A DNA stretch of 64,000 bases from Beroe forskalii. Its lineage: Eukaryota; Ctenophora; Nuda; Beroida; Beroidae. Position numbers and translations under genes: made by a program. How positions within the stretch are numbered: position 1 is the first letter of the stretch; each line of letters begins with the position of its first letter. The stretch is from positions 1-64,000 of the forward strand of contig WFMF01000444.1 of NCBI GenBank assembly GCA_011033025.1, given 5' to 3'. Of the stretch, positions 8,164-18,742 are shown one piece after another. Under the pieces are notes generated by a model. It searched no databases. It was not told where the DNA came from and worked only from the letters and a program-made list of their open reading frames with translations.

Positions 8164-10882
8164 ATGGTGGAAAGACCGCGATCTCGTTCCCCTCCAATCA
8201 CAACTGGCTCCAGAAAACCCTCCTTTCTGAGCAGAAGGGGCGCCCCTCCGGCAATGGGGGTCAGAACGAGAGGAGCTAGGATCCCACCCCCAGTTGGAGG
8301 ATACAGGAGAGTGGTTGCTAGGATGCCACCCCCAGTTGGGGGATACAGGTGAGTGGTTGCTGGGATACCACCCCCAGTTGGGGGATACAGGTGAGTGGTT
8401 GCTAGGATACCACCTCCAGTTGGGGGATACAGGTGAGTGGTTGCTAGGATACCACCTCCAGTTGGGGGATACAGGTGAGTGGTTGCTAGGATACCACCTC
8501 CAGTTGGGGGATACAGGTGAGTGGTTGCTAGGATGCCACCCCCAGTTGGGGGATACAGGTGAGTGGTTGCTAGGATACTACCTCCAGTTGGGGGATACAG
8601 GTGAGTGGTTGCTAGGATACCACCTCCAGTTGGGGGATACAGGTGAATGGTTGCTAGGATACCACCCCCAGTTGGGGAATGCAGGTGAGTGGTTGCTAGG
8701 ATACCACCTCCAGTTGGGGGATACAAGTGAGTGGTTGCTAGGATCCCACCCCCAGTTGGAGGATACAGGTGAGTGGTTGCTAGGATACCACCCCAGTCGG
8801 GGGATACAGGTGAGTGGTTGCTTGGATACCACTTCTAGTTGGGGGATACAGGTGAGAGGTTGCTAGGATACCACCCCCAATTGGGGTATTCAGGTGGAGA
8901 GTTCCTGAATTCTGTAAATGACTACTATCGTACTATTGATAATGTGCATGTACTGTTGATCTTGAGAGTTGTGATTCATGGTTTGATAAGTGATTATGTC
9001 TAGTCCCTAAAGTGGGAGAACTTTGAAGTAAGAGGAACTTTGATGTTAAGAGGGAAATTACTTTGTTTAATGCTTGTAAGTTGTACGAATGTATGGTTAA
9101 TTCGGACTTGTGTCATTACTCTTTATCTTTGAGTTTACTCACTCGGCCTGTATAGCGCAGGGTGTATTTCCGGTCATTATGAAAAAAGTTGTGAAGTAAA
9201 GAGTAGGCGTTTAACAGTGAAGGAATTATCATTGATAAGATGGTTAATTCAGGACATCAGTGTGCCTATTTCCAAGCGCAACCTATTACATAATTAGCAT
9301 AATTACCGCCCAGTGTGCGTCAGCGTTGGTATAATTTCCACTAACTATGTCAAACTTTGTACTCTCCTCTTGTGTATGCTATACAATTACAGGTTATGCG
9401 GCAAGTTATTTATCGTACTGCGTATTGCGTATGTTACTTTCCCTGCTATCGTATTGTTAAGTTAGAGTTAAGTAAGACACCTGTGCTAGATGTTTGGATT
9501 GTTGTACCAGTACATTTTGTGTTAGAGCGTTAGTGCAGTAGTTTTCTGTTGTTTACTGTTTGTTGATGACAAATTTTGTGATGTTTTTGCTGTCTTCTGT
9601 TGCTCTGTAATCAGGTACAGTTGCTGCACTGGTCGAATCGTTACTTTGCCTTACTCGCTACCTTTAATATTCTAATTTTGTACCTGATTAACTGTCTAAC
9701 CTCTCCCTGCGCAGGAGACCAAACCCCGAGAGCAGACTCCGACCAGACATCAGATCGACCGAGGAGAAACCCGTGGGCTCCACCTACCATGACAACGTGG
9801 ATGGTTACCAAGGTTACCCCGGTTACAAACCCGCGCACCCGCAGGGGAAGCCCCGGACCTCAGCCGGGCGGGCGGGGGAAGTCAGTTACCCCAGATACCC
9901 GCCTGAACAACAGATGGAGGAGTACGATTACAACGGCTACGTAAGCCCTGATGAGGACTATGACGGGGAAGCGTACTCCGAGGGAGAGGGTTACAGACAG
10001 GCCCGGCCTCTCTACAGACAGGGAGAGGGGAAACCTGTCCGGGGCGGGTTCAAGTCGTATTCAGAACCCGTGTTTGATTCAGCCGCCCCTGGCCCTATCC
10101 CGGGCGGTAGGATGGGCGGGTTTCAGGGACGAGGTAAGTTTGACATGGACTACCCTGAAGACAGCATGGGTGGATACCCCAGTGAAGTGATGATGGAGGA
10201 AGACAGACAGAACACCGCCAGACCCGGCGACTGGACCTGCACCCAGTGCATGTTCAGTAACTTCGCCACCCGGACAGTTTGTTACAAGTGTAAAGCGGAG
10301 AAGGGCAGCGCCCCCGAAACCCTCAGTCTCTCAAACTGGGAGTGCACCGAATGCTTCGCTTCGAACCACGAACGAAGGTTCGAGTGCTTCAAGTGTAAGA
10401 AAGCCAAGCCGCTGAACGCCAAGGAGTGCGCCAAGTTATCGGACTGGGTGTGCCCCGCGTGTAACTACTCTAACGCCGCGCGGCGCACCAACTGCGGGCG
10501 GTGTGACGGCGCACGCCCAGGGCGGGAGCGGGAGTTAGAAGCTAACCCGGACTGGAAGTGTGGCGGGTGCGGCATCATGAACTGGAGCTGGCGGGAGAAC
10601 TGCTACAAGTGTCAGGGCAGTAAGGAGGACGGGAATGTGCCCGCCGCGGGGGGCGCTGAGAACGGTAACTGGGACTGTGCGGGCTGCGGGAAGAACAACT
10701 GGGCCCGGAGACAGCAGTGCTTCAGTTGTAAGTTGGGGCGGGACGGGCAGCCCGTTCCGGAGGATAAGCAGGAATGGGAGTGTAAGGAATGTAGGAAGAG
10801 CAACTGGGCTCATAGGACCCAGTGCTTCTCTTGCAAAGCAGATAAGCAGTGGGGAATTAGAAGAGTTAGTAGTGGGGAGTGA
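8164..10882 (+). CDS. six-finger RanBP2-type zinc-finger protein (probable RNA-binding protein), copy 1
   Basis: Exon 1 (8164-8348) and exon 2 (9715-10882) join in frame (AG|G) to 450 residues. Residues 1-62 are Arg/Ser/Pro-rich and end in two IPPPVGGYR-type repeats. Residues 80-230 are Tyr/Gly/Glu/Arg-rich and probably disordered. Six RanBP2 fingers W-x-C-x2-C-x3-N-x6-C-x2-C follow, with Trp at about 235, 270, 306, 342, 381 and 416, all in one exon. Such fingers in ZRANB2, FUS and TAF15 bind single-stranded GGU RNA; finger 3 (AARRTNC) and finger 5 (WARRQQC) keep the ARR pattern seen in RNA binders. A splicing or RNA-processing role is inferred. The start is the first ATG. The last 11 codons are an extension absent from copy 2, which stops right after ADK. 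Intron 1 opens with a minisatellite of splice-donor repeats. Confidence 0.9.
8266..8893 (+). repeat. 42-bp minisatellite spanning the exon 1 / intron 1 junction (about 14 units)
   Basis: A tandem array with period 42 (one unit of 41). Each unit reads roughly GCTAGGATACCACCCCCAGT then TGGGGGATACAGGTGAGTGG. The first one and a half units are coding; the rest is the start of intron 1. Sites matching CAG|GTGAGT or a near variant occur at 8349, 8391, 8433, 8475, 8517, 8559, 8601, 8643 (GTGAAT), 8685, 8727, 8769, 8810 and 8852 (GTGAGA). The unit also contains an inverted repeat (CCCCCAGTTGGGGG). Because 42 is a multiple of three, long meaningless ORFs appear on both strands. Confidence 0.95.
8894..9714 (+). 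other. rest of intron 1 of zinc-finger gene copy 1
   Basis: Non-coding sequence matching 22600-23430 in the duplicate, ending in the acceptor CTCTCCCTGCGCAG at 9701-9714. Nothing else recognised. Confidence 0.6.
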
Positions 10883-11361
10883 GAGGGTGTTGTGAGGGTG
10901 TGAGAGGGTGTTTCTCACGTTTTATATTGTTATTTTATTGTTTTATCGTCCAGCTGCTGTACGTTTTAATACATTCATATCAAGACAGTTTCAACGTTTT
11001 ATTTTAATTATTTGAATCTACTCGATTGTATACCTGCATCGAATTGTTCCTAGTATTGATAATTATCTTTTCATTGGTTTCAGTTTCGTTTTATATTAAA
11101 AAACATTTTCGAGTAACTAATTGAATCAAAGTATTCCCTCACACACAGCATCCTTAGCAATCAATTTTAAATTCCACCCCGCACTTATCAGTCCTTGAAG
11201 AATGTCAATACTTTGAGGCTCTGACCTCACACCTCCTCTCAGCTTTCAGTATCATATTACCCGGCATCAAATACTTATACTCACTGGCTTCTGTCTCTTG
11301 GTGCTTTCGTGTTTTTCTGAATATTACAATACATAGATTTCACAAATATAACGCAATTATA
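10883..11361. other. 3' flank of zinc-finger gene copy 1
   Basis: AT-rich sequence collinear with 24566-25017 in the duplicate up to the insertion point of the next element. No gene seen. Confidence 0.5.
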
Positions 11362-11936
11362 CAGGTGAATGGACCCTAAAATGATGGTCATTTTTCACGA
11401 TAAATTTTAAGGGACTTATAGGGGTCTGCAAACATAGTTTTCTCTGTTAATGATGAATATAAACTGTTGTTAAGATTTCCCGACCAACAAAACAGAAATA
11501 TTTAAGGTCTGACAATGTTTTTCATTTCATTGAAATTACCCCACTTTTCAGCATGAACCCTAAAATGAAGGTTCAAATAATCAAAATTATTTAATTTCTA
11601 TTTGACTTCTGTTTTCAATATTTTGTGAAACATCCAAGAAAAACATTGTTGTTCCACAGCTGTTATGGATTATAAGCAATTTTCTTTATTTTTATTCTGT
11701 TCCTAAAATATAGGTCAAAGGACCCTAAAATGTGGGCTCACTTTTGATCAACAATTTTGAAAAAATGATACCCTCATTGAAAAAGAAATAGCAGGGATAT
11801 AATATTTAGGTTCTAATAATGGCATTAGGCTCATTGAAATGTTTTCAAACAAATTCTGGTTGTAATTTTCGTGTACATGGATTACGTCACTACGATTCAG
11901 AAATGGAACACAAAATAATGCCTGTTTTTATTGCAT

Positions 11937-12955
11937 AGTCAAGGATGAAATGGTCGATATATAAATCCCGTGCTTTTGGAATGTTAATAACGAGTTAGGA
12001 CCGGTTTCCGGTATTTTAGACTATGCTGAATCGATCTAGCTTATGCCGGCAATTTTTTTATTTCGATGCCGTCACCCTTTTTTGGCCACGCCCATTTTTG
12101 GCCTGTCGGAAGCCAAGATGGGCAACTCGAAAGTATTTTTGCCAAACATGGCAAGTAGGGTATCGAAATAGGGGTTTTCTGGGGCGGGAAAACATGCAAT
12201 GATTATTTTTACTCAAAACGTTCATATGAAGAGTTACGATGACCACGCCCATTTTTGGCCTTGTGCGATGGCTGAAATTTGGACCCCGTCGATTTCATAC
12301 TAAGGGCCTCATGTGGGGTATCGAAATTGGGGTTTTCTGGGGCGGGAAAAACGATGCAATGATTATTTTAACTCAAAATAGTTCATATGAAGAGTTACTG
12401 TGACCACACCCATTTTGGCCTTGGCGCGATGGCTGAAATTTGGACCCCATCGATTTCATACTAAGGGCTTCATGTGGGGTATCGAATAGGGTTTTCTGAG
12501 GCGAGAAAGACGATGCAATAATTATTTTAACTCAAAAATGTTCATATGCAGAGTTACGGGCACACCACACCCATTTTTGGCCTTGCACGATGGCTTAAAA
12601 TTTGGAACTCATCGATTCCATACTAAAAGGCATCATGAGGGGGTATCTAAATGAGGTTTTCTGGGGCGAGAAAAATCAAAATGATTCTTTTACTCGAAAA
12701 TTCTCATGAACAGAGTTTACCGTGACCACGCCCATTTTTGGCCTGGTGCGATGACTGAAATTGGATCACATCAATTCCATAGTAAAGGGCATCATGTGGG
12801 TGTCTAAAAGTTTTTGGGACCGAGAAACATGATAAAACCATTAGTTTTAATCGAAATGTTCATCTGTGGAGTTATAGTGACCAGACTATGCCCATTTTTG
12901 GCGCATGGATTCCATACTTAACATGGATCCCATAATTTTCCACCTTGAACAGCCT
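11937..12955 (+). repeat. left arm of large inverted repeat, made of about 160-bp tandem sub-repeats
   Basis: It is the reverse complement of 14530-15390 in order and content. Within it a unit of about 160-165 bp recurs around 12081, 12243, 12408, 12565, 12726 and 12888, each with a CCCATTTTTGGCC core followed by GATGGCTGAAATTTGG and a GGGTTTTCTGGGGCG segment. Confidence 0.8.
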
Positions 12956-14529
12956 GTTTTATTATAGCATTTCTCCCAAAATACACGATGCAATCATCAT
13001 TTTTTGGTCAAAGGTGGTTCTAGATGGTTTGGGAAAACCCATTTTCCCCACAGTGGGGCAATATAGGGGTTCATCATTATTGTTCGACAAAATCATGCAG
13101 AGTTAAAGTGACCCCTCCCGTCCAGTTATTTTTCCGTAAAGGGTTAAATTTTAGCGTCTCATCCCAAAAAAACTAATTTAAAAAGAAAACTATTTTTTTA
13201 AGTTTTTTGGTCAAAGGGTTCCCGGGTGTTATAAAAGGCAATAATATTTCGTATTTTTTTAAAAATCCAAAAATTTTTTTTCATTTCTTATTCCCAAATT
13301 TTTTGACGATAGGCTCACCCGACCAATAAAAAAAACAATAGATAATACCTTCCCTTTATTCTTTTTAGGAGACCCAAAACAACTTTTTTCAAACTCACAA
13401 AATTAGAAAAATAAAATTCATAAAAGACCATGCCTTACAAAACTTAAAAAATTTTTTATTTTCCATGACACATTGAATTCAATTTCTTCATACCTTCGGA
13501 ACATTGGGGTATCAAATTTGATTTTGAGCAAGAACTCAAGAAACTTTTTCATTCATTTGGGGCCTGGTGCTCATGGATATGTGAGTTTTTTCTCATGGGC
13601 AATAACTTTTTGAAAAGTGAAAAAAAAAACATTTTCTTTTTTTCATGTATTTTTTATTTTAAAATTTTTGATATCAAGCTTTTTATAAGGAGAATGGGGC
13701 CCATTTTTTTAAAATGAAAGATACTTTAATTAAAAACAAAAACCGGCTTAAATTTAAAAAAATGCAGTTGGGGCGACAACATTTCCTTTCTTTCCCTAAC
13801 GGGCCTCAAAGCATTTTAAATTAAACCCTTTTCAACAGAAGAAACCAAGACATGAAATTCAAAAATAGGACCCAGTTTGTCTATTAAGGGAGCTTTTTTT
13901 TGCCAAAAACCCCTTTTTTCCTAAGGGTCCCCATGGTTAAATAGAAGCTTGAACCTACTAAAGCTTCAAATTTGATCCCAAATTTACAAACTAAGTGTGA
14001 GGGGATCAGAAGAGAATAAACATGTTATTAAAGTTGTAAATGGTAATAATAAAAGCCCACTTCTCTAGTCTGTCAGAAACCCCAGAGAGCACATGTTAGG
14101 GGCCAGGATAGTAAGAGATACAGATTTGGAGGCCGTTTGGCGTGCATGGTGATGAGTTGGGCTCTGTTGGTGGTCCTGCAGGAGCAGTCATGCAGCTCTT
14201 TGCAGGAATTCTCGTTTTATCCCCGTAGGTACTCCCACAGCAGTCCCGGATTCTCCTATGGTTTTCTATAACTCTATAAGACTCTAGGATTTCTTCCAGG
14301 GTACTCCCATATTATGAGTTCTGAATGACTCCCGTAGCTTAATCCCATAGGACTCACATTGGTCCTTCTTATAGTGATCCCCCAAATTACTCCAGTAACC
14401 CACTGACAAAGTTCGAAACGGCAATAAGATACAGATGGTGAAACTATAACAGTATTCCACACTGGTGGATAATGGCTGCAGCCATAATCTGGGGACCACT
14501 TTTGATCAAAATTGATGACCGACACATGC
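12956..14529. other. spacer of the large inverted repeat
   Basis: About 1.6 kb between the arms. The part from roughly 13100 to 14000 is full of homopolymer runs and looks like unreliable consensus. No gene recognised. Confidence 0.5.
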
Positions 14530-15390
14530 TGCTCAAACTCAAAGTGGAAAAGTATGGGATCCATGCACCAAATATGGAATTCATGCGCCACAAATGGCCG
14601 TGGCCTGTCATATAACTCCACAAAATGACTATTTGTGATAGAAACTAATGGTTTTATCATGTTTCTTGGCCCAGGAAACCCCTTTTAGATACCCCACATG
14701 ATGCCCTAGTAGTATCTTAGTATGGAATTGATGTGATCCAATTTTCAGTCATCGCACAGGCCAAAATGGGCGTGGTCACTGTAACTCGTTCATGAGAATT
14801 TTCAAGTAAAAGAATCATTTTATCGTTTTTCCTTCCCCAGAAAACCTCTATTTAGGATACCCCACATGATGCCCTTAGTATGGAATCCATGAGTTCCAAA
14901 TTTTAACCATCGGCGCAAGGCCAAAAATGGGCGTGGTCTGCCGTAACTCCGCATATGAACATTTTGAGTTAAAATATTGCATCGTTTTTCGTCCCAGAAA
15001 ACCCCAATTTCGATACCCCACATGAGGGCCCTTAGTATGAAATCGATGGGTTCAAATTTCAGCCATCGCTAGGGCCAAAAATGGGCGTGGTCATCGTAAC
15101 TCTTCATATGAACGTTTTTGAGTAAAATTATCATTGCATCGTTTCCCGCCCCAGGAAAACCCCTATTTGATACCCTACTTGCCATGCAATGGCAAAAATA
15201 ATTTTCGAGTTGCCCCATCTTGGCTTCCGACAGGCCAAAATGGGCGTGGCCAAAAAGGGTGACGGCATCGAAATAAAAAATTGCCGGCATAGCTAGATCG
15301 ATTCAGCATAGTCTAAAATACCGGAAACCGGTCCTAACTCCTTATTAACATTCCAAAAGCACGGGATTCCATTTCATCCCTGACTAGCAG
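14530..15390 (-). repeat. right arm of large inverted repeat
   Basis: Inverted counterpart of 11937-12955. It has shared segments such as GGGCGTGGCCAAAAAGGGTG near 15242 and the outermost CCGGAAACCGGTCCTAACTC near 15322, which match the left arm near 12080 and 11997. Confidence 0.8.
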
Positions 15391-16501
15391 GAGTTACATA
15401 AGAAAATAATCATAGCATAGTTTTGTGTCAATTCATCATAAATTACAGAGACTGAAAAATTTTGCTGCCTAAATTTCAAATATTTTGACTATTTTTCGTA
15501 CAATTTTTATAATTTTTTGGAAAAATGCTATTTCATGCATTTCATGCATCTTCATGTCAAATTTGTGACGTGATGCATTGTTTCATTTTAAATTTACATT
15601 TACATGCCAAGAACATTGTTGCTGTAATATTTTTCAAGTTGATTTCACTACAAAATGACCAACATTTAGGCAAGTTCTCATATGTACCATCATTTTAGGG
15701 ATCCTCAAAATTTTCAAAATTTACATATAAATAAATTTCTTCCCAAGCTTATACAGTTTCAAATTCTCATCTATGAACTGAGATAAGTAGCTGACATGGA
15801 TTAAGTTTTCTCTGCAGGTGATTTAATCCCATTTATTATGTTGGTTTTCATTTTAGGGTGCATCATGCCACTATTTTAGGGACCTATAACCAAAATTTAA
15901 CTTTTTCAGAAGTAATGCATCAAGTAACAGTGAAAAACATTTTTGACATTCACTTAGATAATACAAAACTTCTTGAACCTACCTTGCCTTTTTGAGACTA
16001 TCAAAAAAAAATACATAATTCACTGGGAAAAATAAGTTTTTCAGGGAGCTAAATTTGAAGAAACATTTTCTTCTATAAATTAGTTAAATGTCACAATTGA
16101 GCGATTTTTTTTCGAGGAAATCATCACAGAATCCTAAAGCACCTGCTGAACTGGAAAGAGGAACAAATTTGTTAAAAATAGATCATTGGTTGATTCCTAT
16201 TTGGCAACCTACATTTTAGGGGGCGCCATCATTTTAGGGTCCATTCACCTGTATTAACTTCGCATCAACTTTTGCTTTTTTTCTGAATGTACGTAATTGC
16301 TGGTAGTACATAGGCACATTGATTAATCTTTGCCGTGTGTGGAACTTTTTTTTTCGTTTTTAAATTTTTTTTAAAAAAAGTTTAAAAACCGGTAACCGGA
16401 ATTTTTTTTGTTCCCCTAAAATTTTAAAGAAAAGAAATAATTTGGGGAAAATTAATTTTATTTTGGGGAAAATTCCAAAAATTCCTTTTGTTCAAATTTT
16501 T

Positions 16502-16601
16502 NNNNNNNNNNNNNNNNNNNNNNNNNNNNNNNNNNNNNNNNNNNNNNNNNNNNNNNNNNNNNNNNNNNNNNNNNNNNNNNNNNNNNNNNNNNNNNNNNNN
16601 N
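16502..16601. other. assembly gap (100 N)
   Basis: Exactly 100 N, the usual placeholder for a gap of unknown size. It hides the promoter and exon 1 of the second PEX19 copy. The preceding 150 bp (16350-16501) is homopolymer-rich and looks like poor-quality contig end. Confidence 0.98.
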
Positions 16602-16784
16602 TCTAAATTACCTAATATATATCTACTCATTCATAACTATTAATCTTCCTTTTTCAATGATCATTTTGTTCCATATTGTACCTAAATATAATGATTAACA
16701 CTAGATAGTAGATACTTAGATAATCTACATTTGACAGCAGTTTGAAAAGTTAAGATTCTATTTTGAAAAGGTGTTTATATCCAG

Positions 16785-18194
16785 TTGACTGCTGAGGATG
16801 AAGAACAATATATAGAAGATTTGACTAAGGAGTTTGACGAGGCATTCACTGATTTCCTTGATGCTACACCTGATTTGAAGAAGGAGTTCAGCAATGAAGA
16901 TAGTTCAAGTAGCATCGATGATAACGTTACCAAGACAATGGAGGGCCTGTTCCAGGATGCTGCCAGTAGCATGCCCATTGGGGAAGATGAGGAGGCGAAT
17001 GGAGGAGCTAACAACATGATGCCCCTGCTGGAGTCTCTGCTCAGCAAACTCTTGTCCAAAGAGGTTATCTGTCAGGCACTATTCAACTTAGTCTTTGTAA
17101 TCTAGACAGTCAAACATAATGTTTAGTCTGACAATTTATACGCTAATCTAATGGCACATTAGTGTTGCATTAATTGCACGAGTTGAAGCCGAGTGCCAAT
17201 TTATGTACTAATCACCCGAGGTGAAGCCCTGAGCGTTGATTAGTACACTAATCGGCACGAGGTGTCAGCCGAGTGCAATTAGGGCAGCAGTATCACTTAT
17301 GTGGTTCTAAATAAGCGTATTGTACCATGACCAGTTATACTCTTAAAATAATTGCATGGTAGTAGTCTGCACAGGAGTGGCATAAAATAGCTTATAGGAT
17401 TAATCTACTATATCTTCTTTTATCTAGAAAATAAAGTTAATATTTAATCACGGTAAAAATAGAGTCATTACAAATGAGATGTTTACAGTTTCCTCATCAA
17501 ATGATATAATACAAGAAATTCTCATCTTCATAGTATCAATTCAGGTGCTTCACGAGCCTCTACAAGAACTGCTTGGCATGTACCCCGAGTGGTTGGAAGC
17601 TAACACTGGTCACGCTAACCATGCAACGTACACCAAACAGTATGAGATTGTGCAGAATATATGTGACATCTTCAATTCACCTGATTTCAAGGTTTAATTT
17701 GAACTCATCAGGGCTTCTCCTCAAATGGAAATGTGCTCATGAATGCCATGAGAGCCAGCCTCTGGTTGTAGGCAAAAAAGCTATACTTGATTAATGTCAA
17801 TTTCTCATGGGGATCATGTCAAAAATCCATTACTAATAAGTTAGAGAATAGAAGTATAGATAGTATAAGATAATTAAGCTCTCCTTAAGTACCTGTATAA
17901 ATCATACATGATTCATCAATGACAGACGAATGAGCAGCAAATAAACCATAACATCTAATCATTGATTCTACTCCTCGGGTAATTAATATTTCCTAACCTT
18001 TGCTTTATCTCTCATTATCTTTCACCTTAATTCAGAGCGAGGGCAGCAAGGTTTACTCTCTCCTGAACGAGATGCAAGAAACTGGGCCTCCACCCCAGGA
18101 GATTGTGGATAAGATGTCACAGGAGATCCCAGAAGCTATGAGAGCTGGTCCTCCCCCTCCATTCCCTCCTGATGATCAGTGCTGCATCCAATGA
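16785..18194 (+). CDS. PEX19: PEX19, copy 2 (5' exon lost in the assembly gap)
   Basis: Exons 16785-17063, 17545-17691 and 18036-18194 correspond to exons 2-4 of copy 1, with identical lengths, phases and splice sites. The 194 residues visible differ from copy 1 at six positions (K/E, E/D, H/N, F/Y, S/N, S/P). All frames are open and the CCIQ farnesylation box is kept. Exon 1 would lie in the N gap or be missing. Mostly conservative differences suggest either a recent duplication or continued selection, so this is not an obvious pseudogene. It could also be an uncollapsed allele, though the different transposon content of the two units and their head-to-tail order favour a true tandem copy. 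Confidence 0.88.
17130..17325. repeat. decayed triple-hairpin element in PEX19 copy 2 intron 2
   Basis: Homologue of 5549-5745. The left outer repeat has lost about a dozen bases, and the loop of the central hairpin has a 2-base insertion (gaagccctgagc). The central stem TGTACTAATCA... is largely kept. Confidence 0.7.
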
Positions 18195-18742
18195 GCTCAA
18201 ACACAAGGAAATTTATTAAACTGTATATTCTGGTTTCAAGTGGTATTGTGCAAAATATATTACAAGTTGTTATTGGAATCGAGAATTATTGAAATCTGCC
18301 CTAAATGAACTACTAGTAGATGCTATTTCAGATACTCTATAATTTCGTATGTGTTAATTTTTTTTTAATTTTGTGAAACATCAGATACCTGCACAGTTGT
18401 GACTGTGTAGTATATTAGGGACATAATTCATTCTATTTATACATTATTTTTCCTTTAATGGAATCCACATTCCAGTAAAGATGAACTACCCAGTACCCAT
18501 GGTATGATCTTTGTTTATTAAGTTATTAATATTTCGCCTTTGAATTTTTATGAATTCAAAAATTGTTTCAAGCTGTAACATTGTTTGACTTGCAGCTTTA
18601 AAAAGGCCTAAAACATGACATGTTATATTACGTTTAAATTTCTTTTAATTCATTGTAATTTTGTAATAATTTTTAAACGGCAAATTTCACTGCTAATTTT
18701 CACTGTTATTAAATCCTTTACTCATTTAAAACTAACTGAGAG

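Larger units (their letters stand above)
11362..16251. mobile_element. 4.9-kb foldback-like inverted-repeat transposon, non-autonomous
   Basis: It begins CAGGTGAATGGACCCTAAAA and ends in the exact reverse complement of its first 26 bases, flanked by TA on both sides. It interrupts sequence that is continuous in the duplicate near 25017. The sub-terminal 600-900 bp on each side are not homologous to one another, but both carry repeated CCCTAAAATG motifs pointing inward. The middle is a large inverted repeat built of tandem sub-repeats. I see no transposase ORF; ORFs in the arms are short and broken. TA flanks and CAG termini would suit a Tc1/mariner-type mobiliser, but that is inference. Flanking DNA in the duplicate has an extra short AT stretch, so the exact target duplication is not certain. 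Confidence 0.78.
5003..16345 (+). repeat. tandem segmental duplication, unit 1 (PEX19 + RanBP2 zinc-finger gene)
   Basis: From PEX19 intron 1 onward this unit aligns with 16602-25130, exons, introns and spacers included. It differs by its own insertions: the hAT-like element 6671-7698 and the foldback-like element 11362-16251 are absent from unit 2, whose empty sites can be read. The left limit is hidden because the start of unit 2 falls in the N gap. Confidence 0.85.

Noticed and set aside
8136..8866. Long repetitive ORFs on both strands (GDTGEWLLGYHPQL and YPPTGGGILATTHL repeats)
   Set aside because: They are by-products of a 42-bp (multiple of three) minisatellite lying in an intron. They lack a start context and are open in several frames at once.
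8266..8893. CRISPR-like array
   Set aside because: Units are contiguous without unique spacers and the genome is eukaryotic.
9600..9944. Alternative-frame ORFs over zinc-finger exon 2, including minus-strand ones at 10535-10918 and 24152-24538
   Set aside because: They are shadows of the GC-rich zinc-finger coding frame; only the finger frame shows family conservation and correct splicing.
12058..15290. ORFs in the inverted-repeat arms as transposase
   Set aside because: They are short, mirror each other across the palindrome and follow the tandem sub-repeat; no catalytic motif.
16424..16630. ORF across the N gap
   Set aside because: Most of it is gap; the flanks are poor-quality sequence.
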